Source of the DNA: Streptosporangium oxazolinicum
GTDB lineage: Bacteria; Actinomycetota; Actinomycetes; Streptosporangiales; Streptosporangiaceae
DNA length: 64,000 nt
Direction of reading: 5' to 3'
NCBI RefSeq assembly: GCF_039537505.1
Contig: NZ_BAABAQ010000013.1
Span: forward strand, 248,001-312,000
Shown here: positions 26,147 through 34,311 of the stretch, one piece after another
Numbering within the stretch: the first letter of the stretch is position 1
Layout: the number at the start of each line of letters is the position of its first letter
Translations under genes and position numbers: made by a program
The notes under the pieces: generated by a model
What the model was told of the DNA's origin: nothing
What the model saw: the letters and a program-made list of their open reading frames with translations, nothing else
Database searches by the model: none

Positions 26147-26353
26147 GGAGTCGCGAGGGCCGGAGGACTCGCTGAACTCCCTGGCGATGAGCTCGTCACA
26201 GATGTAGGTACCACCGTGCCCCGCGATGAGCCTCATCACCTGCTTCTGGCCCTTCCCGCGGAACGCGCACCTCAGCGGGTCACCACATTCACCGGTGCGT
26301 GTCGTGGGGAAACGCCTCCTCAGCGGTCGTACGGGGCGGGAGGCCGGGAGGGG

Positions 26354-27574
26354 TCAGGAGAGGGTCACGAGCAGTGACGCCAGGCGCCAGGTGCCCGGGT
26401 CGGGGGCGCGCCCGGCGTTCCCCGGGGCCATGGCCAGGGCCGGGAAGCGGCGCAGCAGTTCCGTGAGCGCGACCTCGGTCTGTACGCGGGCCAGCGAGGC
26501 GCCGAGGCAGAAGTGCGGCCCGTGGGCGAAGCCGAGGTGTCCGGCCGCCCCGGTGCTCCGGCCCAGGTCGAGCAGGTCGGGGGCGGCGAACGCGCGCGGG
26601 TCGCGGTTGGCGGCGGCGATCGCGGCGGTGACGGGCTCGCCCTTGCGGACCAGCGTGCCGTGCAGCTCGACGTCCTCGCGCGCGTAGCGGGGGATCGACA
26701 GCAGCGTCGGGCCGCCCCAGCGCGTCAGCTCCTCGACGGCGCGTGGCATGAGCCCGGCGTCCTCGCGCAGCGCGGCGGCCTGGCCGGGGTGGGTGAGCAG
26801 GACCTCCACGGCGTTGGCGATGAGGTTCGTGGGCGTCTGCCCCGCCAGGACCAGGTGCCAGACCATGGTGACCAGCTCGGTGTCGCTGAGCCGGTCGCCG
26901 TCGTCGGCCTGGGCGCGGATGAGGTCCGACAGCAGGTCGTCACCGGGTTCGGCGCGCCGGCGCGCGACCGCCGCCTTGGCGCCCTCCATGATGGCCGGGA
27001 TGGCCTCGGCGAACTCCTTGCCCATGCTCCCCACGACGGTGGCGCCGTACTCGCGCCAGCGCGGGCGGTCGGCGCCGGGGATGCCGACCAGCTCGCAGAT
27101 GACGTCCATCGGCAGCGGCCGGGCGAAGTGCCCCAGCAGGTCCACCACGCCGTGCTCGGCGCGGTCGGGCAGGCCGTCCAGCAGGGCGCCGACGATCGGC
27201 TCGATCCTCGGCCGGAACTCGGCGGCGCGGCGGGCGCTGAAGGCGGGCGCCACCAGCCGGCGCAGCCGCAGGTGCTCGGGCCCGTTCATCTCGCTCATGG
27301 TCCGCATGTAGGGCAGGCAGTCCTCGGGCACGTCGGGCCGCATGAAGCTGCCGGCGTTGATCTCGAACCGCGGATCGCTCAGCATCGCCCTGGCGTCCTC
27401 GTGCCGGGTGAGAGCCAGCATCGGGCCGAAGCCGGGGGCCACCAGCCGCGCCAGCGGCGAGAGCTCCCTGACGCGCCCGTACGCGGCGAAGGGGTCGCGC
27501 AGCACCTCGGCGTCGGTGAGGTGGATCTCGGGGACCTCGGGAGCGCCGCTCACGTCCTGGTCGACAGCCGTCAT
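26354..27574 (-). CDS. Cytochrome P450
   Basis: A 406-residue soluble bacterial P450. Hallmarks are the I-helix LVLAGQTPTN (Gln-Thr-Pro replaces the usual acid/alcohol Glu/Asp-Thr pair), the K-helix EELTR, a PERF-like region DPRAF, and the heme loop FAHGPHFCLGASLA with the thiolate Cys near 354. The I-helix change may alter proton delivery. No ferredoxin lies alongside. Divergent from a TetR gene across a 73-base spacer containing an inverted repeat, so probably repressed by it (inference). Substrate unknown. Confidence 0.92.
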   Translation of the reverse strand: MTAVDQDVSGAPEVPEIHLTDAEVLRDPFAAYGRVRELSPLARLVAPGFGPMLALTRHEDARAMLSDPRFEINAGSFMRPDVPEDCLPYMRTMSEMNGPEHLRLRRLVAPAFSARRAAEFRPRIEPIVGALLDGLPDRAEHGVVDLLGHFARPLPMDVICELVGIPGADRPRWREYGATVVGSMGKEFAEAIPAIMEGAKAAVARRRAEPGDDLLSDLIRAQADDGDRLSDTELVTMVWHLVLAGQTPTNLIANAVEVLLTHPGQAAALREDAGLMPRAVEELTRWGGPTLLSIPRYAREDVELHGTLVRKGEPVTAAIAAANRDPRAFAAPDLLDLGRSTGAAGHLGFAHGPHFCLGASLARVQTEVALTELLRRFPALAMAPGNAGRAPDPGTWRLASLLVTLS

Positions 27575-27590
27575 GAATCCTCCAGAATTT

Positions 27591-27622
27591 CAGATGTTCT
27601 AAACAGATGCTCTTATCATCTG
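27591..27622. promoter_or_regulatory. Operator candidate between P450 and TetR
   Basis: CAGATG occurs at 27591-27596 and 27604-27609, and its complement CATCTG at 27617-27622. The last two form a 6-base inverted repeat with a 7-base spacer. It lies in the short divergent promoter region, fitting a TetR dimer site. Confidence 0.55.
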
Positions 27623-27647
27623 AGTGGTCACGGTATCTTGGATCACG

Positions 27648-28814
27648 ATGGACGGCAACGTCGCGACGAGGAGGACGATGGGCCGGCTCAGCAGAGCGCA
27701 GTTGCAGGAACACAACCGCGCCAAGGTGCTGGCCGCGGCCGTGGAGGAGTTCGCCGAGCGCGGTTTCCGCGACGCCAAGATCGACGCCATCGCCGAGCGC
27801 GCCGGGCTCACCCGCGGCGCGGTCTACTCCAACTTCCCCGGCAAGCGGGCCCTGTACCTCACGGTCCTGGCCGACCTCGCCGAGCGCGCCGAGCCGCCAA
27901 ATCCGGAGCCGAGCCTCACCCCCCGCGAGGCGCTCGCCTCGCTCGCCCGCGCCTGGCTGGCCCGCCTCCCCCTGACCACCGACGAGCGCTACGGCCTGGC
28001 CAGGATCGGGATGGACCTGATGCCCGAGATCCTCGCCGACGAACGGATCCGGCTGCCGTTCGCGCAACTGATGAAGCTCGACGCGATCCTGCTCGGGCTC
28101 GCCCTGGAGCGCCTGCGCCCACCCGCCACGGCCGACGGCCGCCTGGTACGCGTGGCCGAGGCCGCGCTCACCACCCTGCACGGCGCGAACCAGATGGCCG
28201 CCGCCGCCCCCGGCTTCACCGATCCCTTCACCATCGTCAGCGCCTGCGAGCGACTCGCCGACCTCGACCTCGACGACAGGTGGCCGTCCACGCCCTGGAT
28301 CCCGCGGGCGCGACCCGCCGACGAGCCGTGGTCCCCGCCGCCGGCGCTGGACGCTGTGCGCGGCGAGCCCGCCCGGCTCACCGGCGACGGCGTGGTGGCG
28401 ATCCTCGGGCTGCACCGGCTCGAAGCCGCCGAGGAGGCGGTACGGGCCGCACCGGCGGGTGCCACGATAACCGCCGTCCTGGTCACCGGTGACCCTGGCG
28501 AGCTGGCACCACTGGCGCGGCTGGCCGTCGCCGACCTCTGCGGCTGCCTGCGCCAGGCCTTCCCGCCCTCGGCGTGGCCGCGTCTGCAGGTGGTGCTCGA
28601 CCCCTCGGGCACTCTCGCCGCGGCGGCCGGTGTCCTGGCCGTCAGCGACGCGACCGAGGCCGCCGTCCGCGTGGAGGCGGGCCGGATCGTCGTACGCGCC
28701 GACGGCCGTGGCGCGTGCCACACGGCCGCCTCGTCGCGGACGGCGGCCTCGGCGGAGGGTAAGACGGAGAGCGGGCGGCCCGCGCCGATGCGGCCTTCGG
28801 CGCCGGGACGCTGA
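27648..28814 (+). CDS. TetR regulator with thioredoxin-like C-terminal domain
   Basis: A 388-residue protein, almost twice normal TetR length. The HTH is at about 25-70 (FRDAKIDAIAERAGLTRGAV then YSNFPGKRALY) and a TetR ligand domain runs to about 205. After a Pro-rich linker, residues about 235-360 look like a thioredoxin/peroxiredoxin-fold module (VVAILGLHRLEAAEEAV, LQVVLDPSGTLAAAAGV). An ADLCGC segment lies within it, but there is no clear CxxC. The start could also be the ATG at 27678, closer to GAGGAGG. Divergent from the P450. The fusion suggests a sensor coupled to redox or a bound cofactor (inference). Confidence 0.72.
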   Translation: MDGNVATRRTMGRLSRAQLQEHNRAKVLAAAVEEFAERGFRDAKIDAIAERAGLTRGAVYSNFPGKRALYLTVLADLAERAEPPNPEPSLTPREALASLARAWLARLPLTTDERYGLARIGMDLMPEILADERIRLPFAQLMKLDAILLGLALERLRPPATADGRLVRVAEAALTTLHGANQMAAAAPGFTDPFTIVSACERLADLDLDDRWPSTPWIPRARPADEPWSPPPALDAVRGEPARLTGDGVVAILGLHRLEAAEEAVRAAPAGATITAVLVTGDPGELAPLARLAVADLCGCLRQAFPPSAWPRLQVVLDPSGTLAAAAGVLAVSDATEAAVRVEAGRIVVRADGRGACHTAASSRTAASAEGKTESGRPAPMRPSAPGR

Positions 28815-28890
28815 GGACCGGGTGCCGCCATACCTGTTCTGACCTGGGACAGTCTCGCGGAGCAATCGAACAACCAACAGGGTAGGAAAG

Positions 28891-28920
28891 GAAGAGGAGC
28901 GGCTCACGCCGCTCCTCTTC
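28891..28920. terminator. Perfect 13-bp hairpin between convergent genes
   Basis: GAAGAGGAGCGGC at 28891-28903 pairs exactly with GCCGCTCCTCTTC at 28908-28920 around the loop TCAC. It lies between the convergent TetR and phosphonatase-like genes, so it probably terminates both. A run of T is lacking, as is usual in actinomycetes. Confidence 0.85.
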
Positions 28921-28938
28921 TGCTTCCGGCCGGGGTTC

Positions 28939-29664
28939 CTACAGCAGCGACGGGAGGCTGGCCACGGATTCCAGCAGGTGGGTGTGGCGGTGGCCGCCCA
29001 GATCGGCCGCGCCGGCCGCGCCGGTGAGGACGCCGACGACGAAGCCCGCTCCCGCGTTACGGCCCGCGGCGAGGTCGTTCGGGGTGTCGCCGGCGACGAG
29101 GACCCGGCCGACCTCGGTGACACGTACGAGTTCCATGGCGCGGAAGACGAGGTAGGGCGCGGGGCGGCTGAGCGGGACGTCGTCGTTGGCGACGAGGCCG
29201 TCGACGGTCTCCCCCACGGTCCAGCCCAGGGCGTCGAGGATGGATTCGGCGATGTCGCGGGAGTAGCCGGTCTGCAGGACGACCTTGACGCCCGCCGCGC
29301 GCAGCTCGCCGATGGCCTCGGCGGCACCGGGGATCGCCGTCGGCGGCGTCGCGGCGTAGGCGGCGGTCAGGCGTTCGACGAAACCGGCGTAGACCTCGGC
29401 CACCGTCTCCGCGGGGGCCGAGCCGTCGAGGTCGGTGAGCAGGCCCGCGATGGCCTCGTCCTTGCTCGTGCCGGTCCAGCGGTGCAGCACGTCGCCGGGG
29501 ACGGGCCGTCCCAGGCGCGCTTCGACGGCCTCGGCCACCGCCCGGTAGACGGCGCCGCCTTCCTGCACGGTGGTGCCGGCCATGTCGAGCGCCGCGAGCT
29601 CGAAGACGGGCGGTCGCTTCTCTTCGGCTCCGCCGGGCACGGGGGGCGCTGCTATCACGGCCAT
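28939..29664 (-). CDS. Phosphonatase-like HAD hydrolase (TIGR03351-like)
   Basis: A 241-residue HAD enzyme close to phosphonoacetaldehyde hydrolase. Motif I is ALDMAGTTVQEGGAVY (nucleophile Asp, AGTT pattern), the cap helix contains TGTSKDEAIAGLL, motif II is VVLQTGYSRD and motif IV VAGDTPNDLAAG. It would cleave the C-P bond of an aldehyde-type phosphonate, releasing phosphate. The ATG at 29664 follows GGAGG by seven bases and overlaps the GntR stop by ten. The TIGR03364 FAD enzyme is divergent from this operon, the pairing on which the family role (aminophosphonate breakdown) was proposed. Confidence 0.85.
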   Translation of the reverse strand: MAVIAAPPVPGGAEEKRPPVFELAALDMAGTTVQEGGAVYRAVAEAVEARLGRPVPGDVLHRWTGTSKDEAIAGLLTDLDGSAPAETVAEVYAGFVERLTAAYAATPPTAIPGAAEAIGELRAAGVKVVLQTGYSRDIAESILDALGWTVGETVDGLVANDDVPLSRPAPYLVFRAMELVRVTEVGRVLVAGDTPNDLAAGRNAGAGFVVGVLTGAAGAADLGGHRHTHLLESVASLPSLL

Positions 29665-30422
29665 GGGTTTCCTCCGGGGTCGAACATGTCACGGACGACG
29701 GCGAGTCGCTGTGTCCGGGCGTTGGCGATGGTGAAGGTCACGCGGTCGGGGCGGTACCGGTCGTCGGCGTACTCCACGGGACGGCCTTCGCGGGTCGTGG
29801 CGGTGCGGCGCTCGCGCAGCAGCGGGCCGCCCGCCTCGATCTCCAGCAGGACGGCGTCGGCGGCGGGCGCCGAGATGGCGTCGATCGTGTGGGTGGCCGT
29901 CGCGAGATCCGCGCCCCGGGCGGTCAGGCCGGTGTAGATGGATCCGGCGTCGAGGTCGAACTGGAACAGCAGCATGCCGAGGTCGAGAACGAACGAGCTG
30001 CGCTCCAGCATGACGGGCCGGTCGTCGATCAGGCGCAGGCGCAGCACGTCCACGACGTGGTCACCCGGGTCCAGGCCGAGTGCGGCGGCCGTCGCCTCGG
30101 AGGCCCCGCGGCGGGCGATCTCCAAGGTGCGCTGGCCGGGACGGTGGCCCAGTTGCTCGGCCCACGCGGTGAATGACAGGAAGGTCTCGAACGGCTGGCC
30201 CATCGGCGCGCACCGGACCACCGGCGACTGGCCCTGGCGGCCCTCGATGAGGCCCTCGTTGCGCAGCGCCGCCAGCGCCTGCCGGACCGTCCCCCGGGAG
30301 GTGTTGAACTCCTCGACGAGCTGAGCCTCGGACGGCAGCGGCCCGCCGACGGACAGGGTGCCCGCGACGATCCGGTCGCGCAGGGTCCCGGCGATCTTGG
30401 CGTGCATGGATTCCGGCGACAT
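29655..30422 (-). CDS. GntR/HutC regulator (UTRA), phosphonate locus
   Basis: A 255-residue regulator with a winged HTH (about 10-75; PLPSEAQLVEEFNTSRGTVR) and a UTRA effector domain (about 95-250; PGDHVVDVLRLRLIDDRPVM). ATG at 30422; a TTG five codons earlier is possible. It is translationally coupled to the phosphonatase-like gene, and the divergent promoter contains TTGTCTATACAA, a good PhnF/HutC-type operator. Probably represses both directions until a phosphonate or its product binds. Confidence 0.88.
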   Translation of the reverse strand: MSPESMHAKIAGTLRDRIVAGTLSVGGPLPSEAQLVEEFNTSRGTVRQALAALRNEGLIEGRQGQSPVVRCAPMGQPFETFLSFTAWAEQLGHRPGQRTLEIARRGASEATAAALGLDPGDHVVDVLRLRLIDDRPVMLERSSFVLDLGMLLFQFDLDAGSIYTGLTARGADLATATHTIDAISAPAADAVLLEIEAGGPLLRERRTATTREGRPVEYADDRYRPDRVTFTIANARTQRLAVVRDMFDPGGNPWP

Positions 30423-30503
30423 GAGCTGACCATACAAGTGCCAGTGCGGCGAGTGTCAATCGGTCGAGATTTCCATATATTTCCAGGTGAACAGTGTCTT
30501 AAT

Positions 30504-30515
30504 TTGTCTATACAA
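30504..30515. promoter_or_regulatory. GntR/PhnF-type operator TTGTCTATACAA
   Basis: A 12-base near-palindrome (TTGT-CTAT-ACAA) in the divergent promoter between the GntR gene and the FAD oxidoreductase. A half-site-like CATACAAG occurs again at 30431-30438 next to the GntR start. HutC-family regulators of phosphonate genes bind similar TGTCTAGACA-like sites (family knowledge). Confidence 0.65.
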
Positions 30516-30566
30516 GCTCCTCCGCTCGATTGACGGGCGGCGCTCTCCGGGGAGAGCCTTCTCGTC

Positions 30567-31706
30567 GTGACCCGCCTCCCGGAGCCGACAGCGCTCCCTG
30601 TTTCCCCGGTCGACCTCCTCGTGGTCGGCGCGGGCGTCGTCGGCCTCGCCCACGCCGTCGAAGCGGTCCTGCGCGGCCTGTCGGTCGTCGTCGTGGAACG
30701 CGACGCGTTCGCGGTGGGCGCCTCGGTGCGCAACTTCGGGCACATCTGCACGACCGCACAGGACGGGCTCGCGCTCACCTACGCCCTCGCGGCCCGGGAA
30801 CGCTGGCTGTGGCTCGCCGGGGAGGCCGGGTTCACCGCGCTGGAATGCGGGACCACGGTGGTCGCCCGCAGGCCTGACGAGATGGCCGTCCTGGCGGAGT
30901 TCGCCGCCGCTCGCGGGGCCGAGCAGGCGGTGCTGCTGGACCGCTCGGGTGTGGCCGCGCACCTGCCCGCGCACGATCCCGAGATCGTGGGCGGCGCCTA
31001 CCTGCCGCTCGACCTGCGGGTCGACCCGAGGGAGGCGATCCCGGCCCTGGCCGCCTGGCTGGCCGCGCGGGGTGTGCCGATCCTGTGGCGGACCAACGTG
31101 CTGTCGGTCGAGCCCGGCCTGGCCCGTACCGCCCGGGGTGATGTGCGCGCCGCCCGGACCGTCATCGCGGTCGGGCACGACGTCGACCGGCTCCTGCCGG
31201 AGGTCGCCGACGACGCCGGACTGACCCGGTGCCGTCTGCAGATGCTGCAGGTCGCCGCGCCCGGTGGCGTGCGGGTGGGACCGGGCGTGCTGACCGGGCT
31301 CTCCCTGCTGCGCTACGCCGGGTTCGCCTCCCTCCCGGCGGCCGAACCCGTCCGCGACCGGATCGGGCAGGAGGCGCCGGAACTCATCGACGCCGCTGTC
31401 AACCTGATGTTCACCCAGCGCCCCGACGGCGACCTCGTCCTCGGCGACACCCACCACTACGCGCCGACCCACGAGCCGTTCGACGACGAGAGGCTCGCCG
31501 AGCTCGTCCTGCGCGAGGGGGCCCGGCTGCTCGGCGTCCCCGAACTGCACGTACGCAAGCGCTGGCGGGGCGTGTACGCCTCGGCCGGCACCGACTTCCT
31601 CGACCGGGAGGTGGCCGACGGCGTCCGCGTCGTCTCCGTCACCTCCGGCATCGGGATGACGACGGCCCACGGGCTGGCCGCCGCCGTCCTCGACTCCCTC
31701 ACCTGA
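30567..31706 (+). CDS. FAD-dependent oxidoreductase, TIGR03364-like (aminophosphonate)
   Basis: A 379-residue DAO-fold flavoenzyme. The N-terminal dinucleotide motif LLVVGAGVVGLAHAVEA is followed by the strand-2 acid VVVERD and the family stretch GASVRNFGHICTTAQ. The C-terminal FAD-binding region is VVSVTSGIGMTTAHGLA. The family is proposed to oxidatively deaminate an aminophosphonate close to 2-aminoethylphosphonate, giving the aldehyde for the phosphonatase-like hydrolase encoded divergently. GTG start. Immediately downstream lie scars of phosphonate-transporter genes. Confidence 0.87.
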   Translation: MTRLPEPTALPVSPVDLLVVGAGVVGLAHAVEAVLRGLSVVVVERDAFAVGASVRNFGHICTTAQDGLALTYALAARERWLWLAGEAGFTALECGTTVVARRPDEMAVLAEFAAARGAEQAVLLDRSGVAAHLPAHDPEIVGGAYLPLDLRVDPREAIPALAAWLAARGVPILWRTNVLSVEPGLARTARGDVRAARTVIAVGHDVDRLLPEVADDAGLTRCRLQMLQVAAPGGVRVGPGVLTGLSLLRYAGFASLPAAEPVRDRIGQEAPELIDAAVNLMFTQRPDGDLVLGDTHHYAPTHEPFDDERLAELVLREGARLLGVPELHVRKRWRGVYASAGTDFLDREVADGVRVVSVTSGIGMTTAHGLAAAVLDSLT

Positions 31707-31740
31707 CCTCACCCTCTTCACCTCGACAAGGAACCCCTCA

Positions 31741-31800
31741 CAGGCGCTGCTCGCGCTGACGTACGGCAAGGTCGACGCGGCCGAGATCAACACTCCGCAG
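31741..31800 (+). pseudogene. Fragment of a phosphonate-binding protein (PhnD)
   Basis: The frame starting at 31741 reads QALLALTYGKVDAAEINTP, which matches the interior of PhnD/PtxB-type binding proteins (the A-L-x-x-G-K-V-D-A-A-E-x-N segment). The match is lost after about 20 codons. There is no start codon or signal peptide. It is joined directly to a PhnC fragment in another frame, so the middle of a phnD-phnC pair has been deleted. Confidence 0.6.
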
Positions 31801-31801
31801 C

Positions 31802-31990
31802 GAGTCCACCGCCGTGGCGGCGGTGCTGCACCAGCCGGAACTGGCCCGCCACCACGCCGACCGGATCGTCGGGCTGCGCGACGGCCGGACCGTCTTCTCC
31901 GGCCCGGCCGGTGAGATTCCCCAGGAGCAGATCTCGGCCCTGTACGTGGCGGACGAACCCGCCGGCACCGTCCTTACTCCGTCTATGTGA
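31802..31990 (+). pseudogene. C-terminal fragment of a phosphonate ABC ATPase (PhnC)
   Basis: In this frame the sequence reads AAVLHQPELARHHADRIVGL, then RDGRTVFSGPAGEI and a stop at 31988. This is the H-loop and C-terminus of PhnC (compare TLHQVDLALGWAHRLVGL in the intact PhnC at 37669-38412). Walker A, signature and Walker B are absent. Together with the PhnD scrap it shows that a phnDC(E) transporter once followed the FAD oxidoreductase. Confidence 0.72.
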
Positions 31991-32209
31991 GATATGGCCG
32001 GTCGACGGCAACCGTGAGACACGGTGGAGTCGAATTACCGGATGGCAGAGGTTTTACGCTCTCCGCAGAGAGATCTCCGAGCCGGAGCGATCATCCAGAT
32101 GGGCAAGACGTCGGCCGAGCGTCGCCGGGTCCTGGACGCCATGCCGATGCGGACTCGAACGCAAGATTTCGATCACCCGCAACAGGTCAAGAGCGGGAGA
32201 AACAAGGAC

Positions 32210-33004
32210 ATGACGGATCTACGAGAATGCGTCAGAGAGCTGGACAAACTTGAAGACACCATAACCGGTATGCGGTGCCGGCTGAGCCGGGAGATCCGCC
32301 GGCAGCGCCGGTTCGCCGCCGACGCCTCCCACGAGCTGCGTACTCCCATCGCGGGCCTGCGCGTCTCTCTCGAAGAGGCCGCGCGCCACCCCAAGGACAC
32401 CGACCTGGAGAACCTCCTCTCGCACGCGTTGAGCAACGTCGACCGGTTGCAGGCGATCGTGACCGACCTGTTCGTTCTCGCAGAGCTGGAGGCGAGCACG
32501 AGCATCGGCGAATACAAGACGGTCGACCTGGCCAAGATCATTCAGGGGCAGGTCTACCGGCGGAAGGACAAACACAAGATCAGCCTGCGGTGCCGGCCCG
32601 GAATCCTGGTGGAGGCCGCTCCAGAGAAGATCAGCCGAATGCTCGCCGAGTTGCTCGACAACGCCCAGCGCCACGCCGAACACCTCGTGGAGGTCGAACT
32701 CACCCACGATTCCCGTCACGCCGTCCTGACCGTCGCCGACGACGGACGAGGCATCCCCGAAGCCGACAGGCAGCGCGTCTTCGACCGGTTCATCCGGCTG
32801 GACGAGGCCCGCTCACGCGATCTCGGCGGCACCGGCCTGGGCTTGACGATCGCCCACGACATAGCCACAGCCCACGCTGGCACGATCCACGTCGAGGACT
32901 CCACGCTGGGCGGCGCCTGCTTCGTCGTCCAGCTGCCCCTGGCCGACCCGGCCGTACCCACATCCTCGATCGGCGTATCGAGCAACGGCCGTCGCGGCGG
33001 CTGA
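32210..33004 (+). CDS. Orphan sensor histidine kinase lacking a membrane sensor
   Basis: A 264-residue kinase core. The HisKA domain has the H-box FAADASHELRTPIAGLR, and the HATPase has N-box LAELLDNAQRHAE, G1 DDGRGIPEADRQRVF and G2 GGTGLGLTIAHD. No transmembrane helix or HAMP is visible and no response regulator is adjacent. The frame is open upstream to 32024 without sensor-like sequence, so the protein is either a soluble kinase or the 3' part of a truncated membrane kinase. It directly follows the phosphonate-transporter scar, consistent with a rearrangement that removed its N-terminus. ATG at 32210 has only weak AAGG upstream. Confidence 0.75.
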   Translation: MTDLRECVRELDKLEDTITGMRCRLSREIRRQRRFAADASHELRTPIAGLRVSLEEAARHPKDTDLENLLSHALSNVDRLQAIVTDLFVLAELEASTSIGEYKTVDLAKIIQGQVYRRKDKHKISLRCRPGILVEAAPEKISRMLAELLDNAQRHAEHLVEVELTHDSRHAVLTVADDGRGIPEADRQRVFDRFIRLDEARSRDLGGTGLGLTIAHDIATAHAGTIHVEDSTLGGACFVVQLPLADPAVPTSSIGVSSNGRRGG

Positions 33005-33142
33005 CCAACCTGCTCGCGATCTCTCTTTCAAAGCCGTCTCGACAGCCGGATCAGAAGGGATACTCAGCCGCGTCGGGGAGTTCGATGTCTGCGAAGGGGT
33101 GCGGGCCGGCGGGCGGGTGGGACGACGCCGTCGGCGGGGCTG

Positions 33143-34264
33143 TCAGAAGCCGAAGGCCGGTTCTCCCGCGATCCACGTCTGGGTGGCGACGGGGAGGCCG
33201 GCCTTTCGCGTGACGGCGACGAGGTCGGCGCGCGCTCCGGGCCGCAGCACGCCCCGGTCGGTCAGCCCGGCGGCGCGGGCCGGGCCCGCGGTGGCCAGGC
33301 CGACGGAGGTGGCCAGGTCGCACAGCCCGGCGTCGGCGAGGCAGTAGATCGCGCCGAGCAGGCTGGGCGGGTGGTAGTCGGAGGTGAGCGCGCCCAGGTG
33401 CCCGGCCGCCAGGGTGTCGCGCGCGGACAGGTTGCCCGCGACGTGGCTGCCGCCGCGCATCGCGTTGGGCGCGCCCATCACCACGGTCAGGCCGAGCTCG
33501 TGGGCGCGGTGCGCGGCCCCGGCGGTGACGGGAAACTCGGCGATCACGGCGCCCAGGGCGTGCGCCTGCGCGGCGCGGCCGGGGGTGTCGTCGTCGTGGG
33601 AGGCGAGGGCGAGGCCGTACGCCACGGCCAGGGCGGCCAGGTCCTTTCTGGTGGCGTCGGTGTGCGGCTGGCGCGCGCGGCGTCCGGCCAGCAGAGCGTC
33701 GAGATCGGGTTCACCGGTGCCGGCGTAGTAGGCGCGCCAGTCGGCCTCGCGCCGGAACTGGCCCTGGCCGGGAGTGTGGTCCATGTACGACAACATCCCG
33801 GCGCGCGGTAGCGCGGCCAGTTCGGCGACGACGTCCAGGCGGCGCATCGTGGCCTCGACGCGCAGGTGGGTGCGGTGGTCGGCGCGCAGTCCCCCGGCGG
33901 CGGCGACGATCGCGGCGGCCTCGGCGGCCTCGTCCAGGGTGCGGCCCGCCGTGGTGTCGTCCTGGAGGGCGAGGCAGGTGAAGTGGGTGGTGATCCCCCA
34001 CGACACGACCTCGGTGTCGAGCATGACAAGGGCCTGGCCGAGCGGGAAGCGCGCCGACGGGCGCGGCCGGGCGCGCTGGTACCAGCAGTCGGAGTGGAGG
34101 TCGACGAGGCCGGGCAGCAGGTCGTGGTCGCCCAGATCGGTGACGGGGCCGCCCGGCGGCTCGGCCGTCACCGAGGTGATGACGCCGTCCTCGACGCGCA
34201 CGTGGCCGGGTGACAGCTCCGCCTCACCGGTGAGGACGCGGCGGGCGCGCAACGTGAAGGTCAT
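33143..34264 (-). CDS. phnM: PhnM-like alpha-D-ribose 1-methylphosphonate 5-triphosphate diphosphatase
   Basis: A 373-residue amidohydrolase-fold enzyme. The metal-binding strand is GLVDLHSDCW (HxD as HSD), with further motifs DHTPGQGQFR, LASHDDDTP and GAPNAMRGGSHVAGNLSA and a C-terminal SDYHPPSLL, all characteristic of PhnM. In the C-P lyase pathway PhnM removes pyrophosphate, but no phnGHIJKL genes are here. It either works with genes elsewhere or has another phosphonate-linked role. Divergent from a GntR/UTRA gene across 47 bases. Confidence 0.85.
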   Translation of the reverse strand: MTFTLRARRVLTGEAELSPGHVRVEDGVITSVTAEPPGGPVTDLGDHDLLPGLVDLHSDCWYQRARPRPSARFPLGQALVMLDTEVVSWGITTHFTCLALQDDTTAGRTLDEAAEAAAIVAAAGGLRADHRTHLRVEATMRRLDVVAELAALPRAGMLSYMDHTPGQGQFRREADWRAYYAGTGEPDLDALLAGRRARQPHTDATRKDLAALAVAYGLALASHDDDTPGRAAQAHALGAVIAEFPVTAGAAHRAHELGLTVVMGAPNAMRGGSHVAGNLSARDTLAAGHLGALTSDYHPPSLLGAIYCLADAGLCDLATSVGLATAGPARAAGLTDRGVLRPGARADLVAVTRKAGLPVATQTWIAGEPAFGF

Positions 34265-34311
34265 GTCGGTGCCCTTTCGCTGGGTCGGGGCCGTGGTCCA
34301 TCATCGGGACC

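Noticed and set aside
34295..34311. GGTCC/GGACC inverted repeat before the second GntR gene as a PhnF operator
   Set aside because: Only five-base arms and no resemblance to TGTCTAGACA-type sites; mentioned only in the gene entry.
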